NCBI RefSeq assembly: GCF_944384765.1
Contig: NZ_CALWUM010000011.1
Location: 1-59,498 of the forward strand
From: an uncultured Agathobaculum sp.
Lineage (GTDB): Bacteria > Bacillota > Clostridia > Oscillospirales > Butyricicoccaceae
DNA length: 59,498 nucleotides
Reading direction: 5' to 3'
Positions 1 to 8,200 of this stretch are shown here, one piece after another (the stretch's first letter is position 1; every line of letters begins with the position of its first letter). Below the pieces are notes generated by a model. That model was not told the DNA's origin. It worked only from the letters and a program-made list of their open reading frames with translations, and did no database searches. Made by a program: the position numbers and the translations under genes.

Positions 1-279
1 GCAGTCGTCACCGTCGTGGTGATGATGCTCGTGGTCATGGTGGTCGTGGCCACAGCCGCAGTCGTCGCCATCGTGGTGGTGATGTTCATGGTCGTGGTGG
101 TCGTGACCACAATAGCATTCATCATCGTGGTGATGATGTTTGTGATATAGCGCAGTTTCACTATGATCGTGGTGAATATATTCTGACGAATTGGGATTTT
201 TCGCGCCGTGGTGGTGATGGTGTGCTTCGACCTCTGCCTCCGGCACGCGTACGGCAGTGCGCGTCTGCTCGCTTGCCAT
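1..279 (-). CDS. Partial His-rich putative metal-binding protein (N-terminal part)
   Basis: The reading frame is open from an ATG at 279 down to the window edge (93 codons, C-terminus missing). AGGAGG lies 8 bases before the ATG and supports the start. After about 20 ordinary residues the protein becomes a run of His/Asp/Cys clusters such as HHHHHG, HKHHHHDDE and two copies of a GHDHHDHEHHHHDGDDC-like block. Such stretches bind zinc, nickel or cobalt in metallochaperones, CDF/ZIP transporters and metal-binding lipoproteins. No signal peptide is visible in the part present, so a cytosolic His-rich head on a transporter or GTPase is possible. The palindrome just upstream suggests metal-dependent repression. 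The family cannot be assigned without the rest of the gene. Confidence 0.6.
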   Translation of the reverse strand, partial: MASEQTRTAVRVPEAEVEAHHHHHGAKNPNSSEYIHHDHSETALYHKHHHHDDECYCGHDHHDHEHHHHDGDDCGCGHDHHDHEHHHHDGDDC

Positions 280-300
280 AACCTCGCCTCCTGTTGGTAC

Positions 301-334
301 AATACATGAACAATTGCTCATATGTTCATGTATT
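301..334. promoter_or_regulatory. Palindromic operator, possibly ArsR/SmtB-type
   Basis: Two perfect 12-base arms (AATACATGAACA at 301-312 and its complement at 323-334) flank a 10-base spacer, 22 bases before the start of the His-rich gene. TGAACA...TGTTCA half sites with nearby TGAGCA are typical of zinc/cadmium-sensing ArsR/SmtB repressors. The regulator is not in the window, so the assignment is inference from the motif and the metal-binding product. Confidence 0.45.
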
Positions 335-394
335 CATATTATGACGCAGCACGCAGTTTGTCAATAGGGGCATACGGAAAAATGTGCACAAAAG

Positions 395-420
395 AAAAAG
401 CCGCCAATTGGCGGCTTTTT
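395..420. terminator. Bidirectional intrinsic terminator
   Basis: A perfect 26-base palindrome: an A-tract, GCCGCC, AATT, GGCGGC and a T-tract. It lies between the minus-strand tRNA cluster and the His-rich gene and most simply ends the tRNA transcript. Confidence 0.75.
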
Positions 421-488
421 CAACACTTTGGTCAGGCGTGAGAAAAGCCCGGCATCCGGCGCATCATGCGCGAACGACGGGCTTGATC

Positions 489-564
489 TGGAGCTGCTGA
501 CCGGATTTGAACCGGTGACCTCATCCTTACCAAGGATGCACTCTACCTACTGAGCTACAGCAGC
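489..564 (-). tRNA. tRNA-Thr (GGT)
   Basis: A 76-base cloverleaf on the minus strand with encoded CCA. The acceptor stem GCTGCTG/CAGCAGC pairs fully, the T-loop GGTTCAAATCC is present, and the anticodon loop CTTGGTAAG carries GGT. It is the last of three tRNAs in one transcript. Confidence 0.95.
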
Positions 565-568
565 AAAA

Positions 569-644
569 TGGCAGGGGCAGTAGGGATCGAACCCACGGCA
601 CTCGGTTTTGGAGACCGATGCTCTACCAGCTGAGCTATACCCCT
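569..644 (-). tRNA. tRNA-Trp (CCA)
   Basis: A 76-base minus-strand tRNA with encoded CCA. The acceptor stem AGGGGTA/TGCCCCT has one G-T pair, the discriminator is G, the T-loop is GGTTCGATCC, and the anticodon CCA sits in CTCCAAA. Only 4 bases separate it from tRNA-Thr. Confidence 0.95.
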
Positions 645-647
645 GTA

Positions 648-723
648 TGGCTCCTCAAGTTGGACTCGAACCAACGACCCTGCGGTTAACAGCCGCATGC
701 TCTACCAACTGAGCTATTGAGGA
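648..723 (-). tRNA. tRNA-Asn (GTT)
   Basis: A 76-base minus-strand tRNA with encoded CCA, acceptor TCCTCAA/TTGAGGA, and anticodon GTT in CTGTTAA. It is first in the Asn-Trp-Thr cluster, directly downstream of a strong promoter. Confidence 0.95.
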
Positions 724-765
724 ATGTACAAAATTGCTGGTACACTTATCGCAGTTAGCCTAACT

Positions 766-795
766 ATTATAGCGCGCGTCCCTGGAATTTGTCAA
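766..795 (-). promoter_or_regulatory. SigA-type promoter of the tRNA cluster
   Basis: On the minus strand, TTGACA (795-790), an 18-base GC-rich spacer and TATAAT (771-766), about 40 bases before tRNA-Asn. Both hexamers match the consensus exactly, as expected for stable RNA. Confidence 0.8.
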
Positions 796-837
796 TAGGC
801 AACCGCAAATTTTTTGCAGCAACGCAGCAGGGAAAGA

Positions 838-868
838 AAATGCGGGGAGAAACGCGGTTTCTCCCCGC
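838..868 (-). terminator. Terminator after the alcohol dehydrogenase gene
   Basis: On the minus strand an 11-bp stem (GCGGGGAGAAA and its complement, 868-858/852-842) with a 5-base loop is followed by ATTTTCTTT, 13 bases after the stop codon at 882. Confidence 0.7.
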
Positions 869-881
869 AGCGTGACCAGAT

Positions 882-2060
882 TTACTCCGCCAGGCGGTAG
901 ATTTCCATGATCGCTGCCTTGTCGAGCGGCGAATAGCTCTTGACCGGGCCGCCGACCGTGCGCAGGGTGTTTTCGGCGAGCGTCTCGTAGTTTTCCGGCT
1001 TGATGCCGAGCTGCGCCATGTGCACCGGCATGCCGATCTCCTCAAAGAAACGCTTGAGCGTGCAGATGCCTTCGCGCGCGGTGCGCGCCGGATTGGAAAA
1101 ATCCATCTCCACGCCCAGCACGCGGTTGGCCAGCTGGGCAAAGCGCGGGATGTCGCGCTCCATCTCATACATCGCCCATGCAGGGAACAGCACGGACAGG
1201 CCCGCGCCGTGCGCGATCTCATCGCGGAAGGCGGAAAGCTCATGCTCGAGCTTGTGCACCGGGAACAGACGGGTGCGGCCGCAGCCAGTGTAATCGTTGT
1301 GCGATACGCTGCCCGCCCACATGAGCGAGGCGCGCGCCTCGTAGTCGCTCGGGTTGGCCAGCGCGCGGCGGCCCGCGTCGCGCGTGGCGATCAGCAGACC
1401 CTCGGCGATGCGGTCGGTGATATCGCTCTCGCCGCCCTGCGGGGTCAGGTAGCGCTCGAGCGTGTGCATCATGATGTCCACAATGCCGCAGCCGGTCTGG
1501 AATTTGGATACCGAGAACGTGTTCTCCGGATCGAGGAAGCTGATGCGCGGGCGGTTGGTCTGGCTGGTGATGCCGCGCTTTTCCTTGGTTTCTTCGTTGG
1601 TCAGCACGCAGGAGTTGCTGGTTTCCGAGCCGGAGGCTGCCAGCGTCAGCACGGTCGCAACTGGCAGGGTCTTGTCCGGCGCGGTGTTCGTGGCGGCAAA
1701 CTCCCACGGGTCGCGTCCGGTGGCTACGCCCATGCCGATGCCCTTGGCCGAGTCGATCACCGAGCCGCCGCCGACGGCGAGGATAAAGTCGATGCCCTCG
1801 CGCTGGCACAGTGCAATGCCCTTGCGCACCATGGCAACCTTGGGGTTGGGGGACACGCCGCCCAATTCAATAAAGGACAGGCCGGCGTTAAACAGACTTT
1901 TTTCCACCCGGTCGAGCAGACCGGAGGAACGCGCGCTCGAGCCGCCGAAATGTACGAGGATGCGGTGTGCGCCGATTTCTTTGAGTTTCGGGCCGATTTG
2001 TTCTTCAATGTTGCGGCCGAAAACAACCTCAGTTGTGGTGTGGATGGTAAAGTTCAGCAT
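882..2060 (-). CDS. Iron-containing alcohol dehydrogenase (butanol dehydrogenase-like)
   Basis: 392 residues, full length for group III Fe-dependent alcohol dehydrogenases, which interconvert aldehydes and alcohols with NAD(P)H in the cytosol. The cofactor-binding GGGSVID is at about 97-103. The metal ligands line up as D195, H199 (DIMMHTLERYL), H269 (HKLEHEL) and H284 (IAHGAGL). The sequence resembles the YqhD/BDH subgroup; butyraldehyde or acetaldehyde reduction at the end of fermentation is the likely role, but the substrate cannot be read. The gene has its own promoter and terminator and stands alone, divergent from the CmpB-like gene. Confidence 0.9.
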   Translation of the reverse strand: MLNFTIHTTTEVVFGRNIEEQIGPKLKEIGAHRILVHFGGSSARSSGLLDRVEKSLFNAGLSFIELGGVSPNPKVAMVRKGIALCQREGIDFILAVGGGSVIDSAKGIGMGVATGRDPWEFAATNTAPDKTLPVATVLTLAASGSETSNSCVLTNEETKEKRGITSQTNRPRISFLDPENTFSVSKFQTGCGIVDIMMHTLERYLTPQGGESDITDRIAEGLLIATRDAGRRALANPSDYEARASLMWAGSVSHNDYTGCGRTRLFPVHKLEHELSAFRDEIAHGAGLSVLFPAWAMYEMERDIPRFAQLANRVLGVEMDFSNPARTAREGICTLKRFFEEIGMPVHMAQLGIKPENYETLAENTLRTVGGPVKSYSPLDKAAIMEIYRLAE

Positions 2061-2104
2061 GGCGCAGTCCCGCCCCTTCCTGTGAAATGAAATGGTGTAC
2101 TTCT

Positions 2105-2133
2105 ATTATACCTGTACCCTTGAAAAAAGTCAA
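2105..2133 (-). promoter_or_regulatory. Promoter of the alcohol dehydrogenase gene
   Basis: Minus strand TTGACT (2133-2128), 17 bases, TATAAT (2110-2105), about 45 bases before the ATG. It overlaps a rightward promoter on the other strand. Confidence 0.75.
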
Positions 2134-2148
2134 AATATTCGATAGAAT
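2120..2148 (+). promoter_or_regulatory. Promoter of the CmpB-like gene
   Basis: Plus strand TTGAAA (2120-2125), 17 bases, TAGAAT (2143-2148). Its -35 box lies in the spacer of the divergent dehydrogenase promoter, so the two probably exclude each other. Confidence 0.6.
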
Positions 2149-2196
2149 ATAGGACAGATTGCGATGTCCGGCACGATATGGAAATGAGGGATTTTT

Positions 2197-3201
2197 GTGC
2201 CTTTTGATTACTCAGCTTGGCAGTGGATTCTGGTTTTTTACCTGTATTGCTTCCTCGGCTGGTGCTTTGAATCCACGGTGGTGTCTGTGCAGCAGCGGCA
2301 TTTTGTCAACCGCGGCTTTCTGCGCGGGCCGATGCTGCCGATCTACGGCTTCGGCGCCACCATTTTGCTGCATGTTTCGTTGCCGCTTTACAACAAGCCG
2401 GTGGCGCTGTTTATCGCGAGTATGCTCGCGGCGACTGTATTTGAATATGTGGTCGGCGTGATCATGGAAAAACTGTTCAAAGTCAAATACTGGGACTATT
2501 CCGACCACCGATTTCAGTTCCAGGGACGGATCTGCCTGCAATCCTCACTGTGCTGGGGTTTTCTCGGCCTGATCCTCGCGCGGGTGATCCACCCGCCGGT
2601 TGAATGGATTGTGGCAGGGCTGCCGTTTGCCGCGCTGGTCGTGGTGGACGTGCTGCTGACCGCTGCCTTCGCCGGCGACGTGGCGGTATCCGTGCGTACT
2701 GCGCTCGACCTAGCCAAGCTGCTCGAGGAACTCGACGAGCTGCGCGCGCAGGGGGCGGAGCTGCGGCACGAGCTGTCCGAAAGCGCGCTGGTGCATCTGA
2801 CCAACCTGTCCTATCGCGTGGATGAGGCGCGCGGCGAGTGGGCGGAAAAGGTGGATGATGCCAAAGAGCAGCTCGCGGACATCCGCGCGCAGGCGGGCGA
2901 CGCGTATGATCAGGCGTCCGAAAGCGCCAAGGTGCGCCTGACCAATCTGTCCTACCGCGTGGACGAGGCGCGCGGCGAATGGTCGGAAAAGGTGGGCGGC
3001 GCGAAAGAACAGCTCGCCGACGCCAAGGAGCGCATCCTCGCCCAGCTTGATGAGCTGCACAGCCGGTTTTCCGCCCGTGCGGACGGCTTGGGGCGCACGC
3101 GCAAGAGCATGCTGCGCGGCAATCCGACCGCGCGCTCGGCGCGCTATGACGTGGTGCTTCAGCGTCTGAAAAAGGAACTGGACACGCATAAGCGCGATTG
3201 A
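2197..3201 (+). CDS. Putative ABC-transporter permease, CmpB family (PF06541-like), with repeated C-terminal tail
   Basis: 334 residues from a GTG start with TGAGGG about 7 bases upstream. The N-terminal half (about 8-165) holds four to five hydrophobic segments and the motifs typical of the family: FLGWCFES near the start, NRGFLRGP, PIYGFG, FEYVVGVIMEKLF and WDYSDHRFQFQGRICL. Such proteins are annotated as ABC permease components in Firmicutes, but no ATPase is nearby and the function is unknown. The C-terminal half is charged, Ala/Glu/Arg-rich and probably coiled-coil. It contains two near-identical copies 47 residues apart (starting around 195 and 242) around the core LTNLSYRVDEARGEW. The protein is thus a membrane anchor with a cytosolic helical tail. 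Confidence 0.7.
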   Translation: MPFDYSAWQWILVFYLYCFLGWCFESTVVSVQQRHFVNRGFLRGPMLPIYGFGATILLHVSLPLYNKPVALFIASMLAATVFEYVVGVIMEKLFKVKYWDYSDHRFQFQGRICLQSSLCWGFLGLILARVIHPPVEWIVAGLPFAALVVVDVLLTAAFAGDVAVSVRTALDLAKLLEELDELRAQGAELRHELSESALVHLTNLSYRVDEARGEWAEKVDDAKEQLADIRAQAGDAYDQASESAKVRLTNLSYRVDEARGEWSEKVGGAKEQLADAKERILAQLDELHSRFSARADGLGRTRKSMLRGNPTARSARYDVVLQRLKKELDTHKRD

Positions 3202-3270
3202 AACTGCGCAAAATGCACGAAATGATGCAAAAGTGCAGCGCGCGAAGCATACGTTTCGTCGGTTTTTCAC

Positions 3271-3300
3271 TTGCTAAAATGCGCGTTTCAGGTGTATATT
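3271..3300 (+). promoter_or_regulatory. Candidate promoter upstream of nifS
   Basis: TTGCTA (3271-3276), 18 bases, TATATT (3295-3300), placing transcription start near 3307, just before the hairpin at 3312. Moderate match to consensus. Confidence 0.45.
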
Positions 3301-3311
3301 AGTAGTACCCC

Positions 3312-3339
3312 AAAAACAGCCGCAAAACCGGCTGTTTTT
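3312..3339 (+). terminator. Symmetric A/T-flanked hairpin before nifS
   Basis: Arms AAAAACAGCCG (3312-3322) and CGGCTGTTTTT (3329-3339) are perfect. As an intrinsic terminator it would end the CmpB-like transcript. It also lies a few bases after the candidate nifS start site and may instead sit at the 5' end of the nifS mRNA. Confidence 0.6.
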
Positions 3340-3382
3340 GAACCAGAGATCAACCTTTTTGGGAAAGAAAGGCAGAAATAGA

Positions 3383-4618
3383 ATGAACCGTTTTGTTTAT
3401 GCGGACAACGCGGCGACCACGCCGCTGTCCGAAACTGCGTTTGACGCGATGAAGCCGTGGCTGACCGAGTATTACGGCAACCCGTCCTCGCTCTACCGCA
3501 TCGGCCGCGAGGCCAAGATGGCGCTCAACGAGGCGCGCACCACGGTTGGCAAGTGCCTGAACGCGGCGATGCCAGTCAACGAGGCGAACGACTACGCCCC
3601 GGGCGAGATCATTTTCACCGGTGGCGGCTCGCAGGCGGACAACCTCGCCATCCGTGGCTTTATGCACGGCCCCACGGCCAAGGGCCGCAAGCATTTGATC
3701 ACTTCCAAGATCGAGCACCACGCGGTGCTCTACACCTGCGAGGCGCTCGAGAAGGAAGGCTACCGCGTCACCTATCTGGATGTGGACAAGGAAGGCCATG
3801 TCGACCTCGAGCAGCTGAAGCGCGAGCTCTCCGAGGACACTGCGCTCGTCACCATCATGGCGGCGAACAATGAGATCGGCACCATTCAGCCGATCCGCGA
3901 GATTGCAGAGCTGGCGCATTCGGTCGGCGCGAAGTTCCACACGGACGCGGTGCAGGCGGTCGGCCATATGCCGATCGACGTGCAGGCGATGGGCATTGAT
4001 ATGCTCTCGCTCTCCGCGCACAAGTTCCGCGGCCCGCGCGGCGTGGGCGTGCTCTATGTCAAAAAGGGCATCGCGCTCGAGCCGCTGGTTTACGGCGGCG
4101 GCCAGGAGCGCGGCCTGTGCTCGGGCACTGAGAACACCGCGGGCTGCATCGGCCTGGCGGCGGCGATGAAGGAAGCCGTCGAGGGCATGGATGAGAAGAT
4201 GGGCTATGTCAAAAAGCTGACGGACAAGCTCGTAAAGGGCATTATGGACAACATTCCGTACACCCACTACACCGGCGATCCGGTCAACCGCCTGCCGGGC
4301 ACGGCATCGTTCGTGTTTGAGGCGATCGAGGGCGAGGGCCTGATCCTGCGCCTGGATATGGCGGGCGTGTGCGGCTCGACCGGCTCGGCCTGCTCGACCG
4401 GTTCGCTCGACCCCAGCCATGTGCTCATGGCGATCGGCCTGCCGCATGAGATCGCGCACGGTTCGCTGCGCCTGACCCTGGGCGAGCAGAACACCGAGGA
4501 GGATGTGGACTACATCATCCAGACCGTGACCGACGTGGTCGCGACCCTGCGCGCGATGAGCCCGGTGTGGGAGAACGGCAAGCCCAACCTGACCGCGGCG
4601 GCAGAGCTGCACAGCTAA
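3383..4618 (+). CDS. nifS: Cysteine desulfurase NifS/IscS
   Basis: 411 residues from the ATG at 3383. The frame is open further upstream, but homologous sequence begins at MNRFVYADNAATTPL, so the later start is chosen. It is a PLP enzyme that takes sulfur from L-cysteine as a persulfide for Fe-S cluster and other sulfur pathways in the cytosol. The PLP lysine is K214 in SAHKFRGPRG, the active-site cysteine is C337 in GSACSTGS, and the His of KIEHHAVL stacks on the cofactor. The scaffold gene nifU follows 81 bases downstream, the usual Firmicute pair. No IscR-type regulator lies next to it. Confidence 0.95.
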   Translation: MNRFVYADNAATTPLSETAFDAMKPWLTEYYGNPSSLYRIGREAKMALNEARTTVGKCLNAAMPVNEANDYAPGEIIFTGGGSQADNLAIRGFMHGPTAKGRKHLITSKIEHHAVLYTCEALEKEGYRVTYLDVDKEGHVDLEQLKRELSEDTALVTIMAANNEIGTIQPIREIAELAHSVGAKFHTDAVQAVGHMPIDVQAMGIDMLSLSAHKFRGPRGVGVLYVKKGIALEPLVYGGGQERGLCSGTENTAGCIGLAAAMKEAVEGMDEKMGYVKKLTDKLVKGIMDNIPYTHYTGDPVNRLPGTASFVFEAIEGEGLILRLDMAGVCGSTGSACSTGSLDPSHVLMAIGLPHEIAHGSLRLTLGEQNTEEDVDYIIQTVTDVVATLRAMSPVWENGKPNLTAAAELHS

Positions 4619-4699
4619 AGATGTCCAAGAGGGACGCTGCCCCAACTCTCTATCAATTACAAATCAAGCTGATTTCGGACAATAAAGGAGCTAACGATT

Positions 4700-5149
4700 A
4701 TGCAATACAGTGAAAAGGTGCTCGACCACTTCACCCATCCGCGCAACGTGGGCGAGATCGAGGATGCAAACGGCGTCGGCGAGGTTGGCAACGCCAAGTG
4801 CGGCGACATCATGAAGATCTACCTCAAGGTGTCGGACGACGGGATCATTGAGGATGTCAAGTTCAAGACCTTCGGCTGCGGCGCGGCGATCGCGACCAGC
4901 TCGATGGCGACCGAGATGGTCAAGGGCAAGTCGCTTGAGGAGGCGCTCAAGTTGACCAACAAGGCGGTTGCCGAGGCGCTGGACGGCCTGCCGCCGGTCA
5001 AGATGCACTGCTCGGTGCTCGCAGAGGAGGCGCTCCGCTCGGCCATCGCGGATTACTACAAGCGCATGGGCAAGGACCCGGCCGAGATCCTTGGCTGCGA
5101 TCTGGATTGCGCCGCCTGCCATCATGAGCATGACGCGCACGTGGAGTAA
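4700..5149 (+). CDS. nifU: Fe-S cluster scaffold NifU/IscU
   Basis: 149 residues. AAAGGAG precedes the ATG. The protein accepts sulfur from NifS and assembles [2Fe-2S]/[4Fe-4S] clusters. The three conserved ligand cysteines are C34 (NAKCGD), C60 (TFGCGAA) and C104 (KMHCSVLAEEAL), with D36 after the first, as in IscU. The C-terminus carries extra Cys and His residues (CDLDCAACHHEHDAH), as in the longer clostridial NifU-like form; these might add a metal site. Probably co-transcribed with nifS. Confidence 0.93.
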   Translation: MQYSEKVLDHFTHPRNVGEIEDANGVGEVGNAKCGDIMKIYLKVSDDGIIEDVKFKTFGCGAAIATSSMATEMVKGKSLEEALKLTNKAVAEALDGLPPVKMHCSVLAEEALRSAIADYYKRMGKDPAEILGCDLDCAACHHEHDAHVE

Positions 5150-5193
5150 TCCGAACCGCTGTGCATGATGCACAGACAAACCGCATACACTTA

Positions 5194-5219
5194 GGGCAGA
5201 TTGCAAAATCTGCCCTTTT
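5194..5219 (+). terminator. Terminator after nifU
   Basis: An 8-bp perfect stem GGGCAGAT/ATCTGCCC with a 6-base loop and TTTT, 45 bases after the nifU stop. Confidence 0.75.
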
Positions 5220-5272
5220 GGCGTCGGCTGCGTCCGGACCCGGGCGCACAGCAGAAGTACAGCAGGTGACCT

Positions 5273-8200
5273 ATGACTGAAATTACAAAAAGTATAACAT
5301 ACTTAAAAGAATACAAAGAGTTAAAAGAGGCGCTCGCGCAGGGGCGGTCGCCCGTGCTTGCGGTCGGCCTGTCGGCCATCCACAAGGCGCACCTTGCCGC
5401 GGCGCTTGGGCTGGATACCGGCCGGCCGGTGTTCGTGTTGACCGATGACGACAGCGCGGCCGCGCGCTTTTCCGCCGATTTGCAGGGCTTTGCCGAGCGG
5501 CAGGTACTCCAGCTGCCCGCGCGCGATCTGGTCATGGTGGACGTGGTCGGCGTGTCGCGCGGCTATGAGCAAAAGCGCCTGGCGGTGCTGGATGCACTGG
5601 GCGGGGCGCGGTTCGCGGTCGCGTCCGTGCAGGCTGCGGCGCAGCGCACGCTGCCGCCCGCAGCGTTGGCAGAGGCGGTTGTGACCGTCGCAGCCGGGGA
5701 ACAGGCGCCGCTGGACGACCTGACCCGGCGGCTCACCCGCGCGGGCTATGAACGCTGCGCCCAGGTCGAGGGCACCGGCCAGTTTTCGGTGCGCGGCGGC
5801 ATTCTGGACGTGTTCCCGCCGCAGGCCGAGCACCCCTACCGCGTCGAGTTCTGGGACGACGAGGTGGATTCGATCGCGACCTTTGATGTGGGCAGCCAGC
5901 GGCGGCTCGAGCAGGTGGACGCGGTGCGCTGCCTGCCGTGCATGGAAACCCTGCCGCATCTTGCGCCGGGCGGCGTGAGCGGACTGGCGGGGGCCGTGCG
6001 CGGCACGCTGTCCACCCGCCGGAAAAAGCATGCAGCGCTCGCCGAAAACATCGAGCGCGACGCCGAGCGGCTCGAGCAGACCGGCAGCCTGCCGGCGGCG
6101 GACAAGTATCTGCCGCTCGTCTATCCTGAAATGACGACCGCATTCGACTATCTGCCCGAAAACGCAATCGTGCTGATCGAGGACACGCCCCGCCTGCGCG
6201 ACGCGCTGCGTGATTTTAACGGCCGCATCGGGGACGACGTGACCGCGCTGCTCGAGCGCGGCGAGATGCCGCCCGGGCTGGACGGCTATGCGCTGGATTT
6301 CGCCGGGCTGAGCCGCCTGCCGCGCACCATTCTGCGGCTGGACACCTTTTTGAATAACGTGCCCGAGCTCGCACCGCAGCATCTGGAGAACTTTATCGCG
6401 AACCAGATGAACGCCTACGGCGGCAATATGGACATGGCGGCCGCGGACATCCGCAGCTATACCGAGCAGGGGCGCGCGGTGGCGGTCGTGTGCGGCAGTG
6501 CGCTGCGCTGCCGCAATATGTGCGACGCGCTGACCGACGCGGGGCTTAAGGCGCAGGTCAGCGACCTGCTGCCCCGCGGGGGACAGGTCAACGTGCTCGA
6601 GGGCACGCTGTCCGCGGGCTTTGAATACCCCGACCTGGGCCTGGTGGTCATCACCGAGGGACAGGTCATGGCGCGGCGCAAAAAAGTGCCGCCCAAAAAG
6701 TCAAACCGCGACCGCGTCAAGTCGTTCACCGACCTGACGCCCGGCGATCTGGTGGTGCACGAGCACCACGGCATCGGCCGGTTTGTCGGCATGGAGCGCA
6801 TGACCGTGGACGGCGCGGAGCGCGACTTCATCAAGATCGCCTTTGCGGGTACGGACTTCCTATATGTGCCCGCAACCTCGCTCGACCTGATCTCCAAATA
6901 CATCGGCGGCGGCGAGCCTGAGCGCGTGCGCCTGAACAAGCTGGGCGGCGCGGACTGGGCGCGCTCCAAGGCGCGCGCCAAGGCGGCGGCCAAGGAGCTG
7001 GCCGAGGGACTGATCAAACTGTATGCTGAGCGCGCCAAAATCAAGGGCTATGCCTTCCCACCGGACGACGCATGGCAGCGCGAGTTTGAGGACGCTTTCC
7101 CTTATGAGGAGACCGAGGACCAGCTGCGCTGTATCGCGGAGATCAAAGCGGACATGGAGTCCGACCGGCCGATGGACCGCCTGCTGTGCGGCGACGTAGG
7201 CTTCGGCAAGACCGAGGTCGCGCTGCGCGCGGTGATGAAGTGCGTACTTGCGGGCAAACAGGCGGCCATTCTGGTGCCGACCACCGTGCTCGCGCGCCAG
7301 CATTACCTGACCGCTTTGCAGCGCTTTCAGGGCCATCCGGTGACCATCGAGCTGCTCACGCGCTACAAGACCGGATCGGAGCAGAGCAAGCTGCTCAAAA
7401 AGCTCGAGGCCGGCTCGGTGGACATTGTGATCGGTACGCACAAGCTGTTTAACAAAAAGATTAAGTTCAAGGATTTGGGGCTGCTCGTCATCGACGAGGA
7501 GCAGCGCTTCGGCGTGTCCCACAAGGAGACGCTCAAGGAGATGAGCAAGACCGTGGACGTGCTTACCCTGTCGGCCACGCCCATCCCGCGCACGCTCAAT
7601 ATGGCGCTGTCCGGCATCCGGGATATGTCGTCCATCGAGGAGCCGCCGCTCGACCGCCATCCCGTGCAGACCTTTGTGCTCGAGCAAAACGACGGCGTGC
7701 TGCTCGACGCAATCCGGCGCGAGCTGTCCCGCGGCGGGCAGGTGTATTACCTGCACAACCGCGTCGATTCGATCGACCGCTGCGCGGCCGGGCTGCAGCA
7801 GCGCCTGCCGGACGCGCGCATTGGCATTGTGCACGGCAAAATGGCGCTGCGCGAGATCAACGCGGTGATGAACGCCATGGCCGAGGGCGAGATCGACATT
7901 TTGGTCTGCACGACCATCATCGAGACCGGCATCGACATTCCGAACGCGAACACGCTCATCATCGAGGATGCGGACAACATGGGCCTGGCCCAGCTGCACC
8001 AGATCCGCGGCCGCGTCGGCCGCTCCTCGCGCCACGCGTTTGCCTACCTGTGCTACCGCCGCGGCAAAGCGCTCTCCGAGGTTGCGCAAAAGCGCCTGTC
8101 TGCGATCCGCGAGTTTGCGGCCTTTGGCTCAGGCTTCAAGATCGCCATGCGCGATTTGGAGATCCGCGGCGCGGGCAACGTGCTCGGCCCCGAGCAGTCC

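Noticed and set aside
1..150. Repetitive GTGGTCATGGTGG-like DNA at the window start as a tandem repeat or CRISPR
   Set aside because: The repetition comes from His/Asp codons of the His-rich protein; units vary in length and have no spacers.
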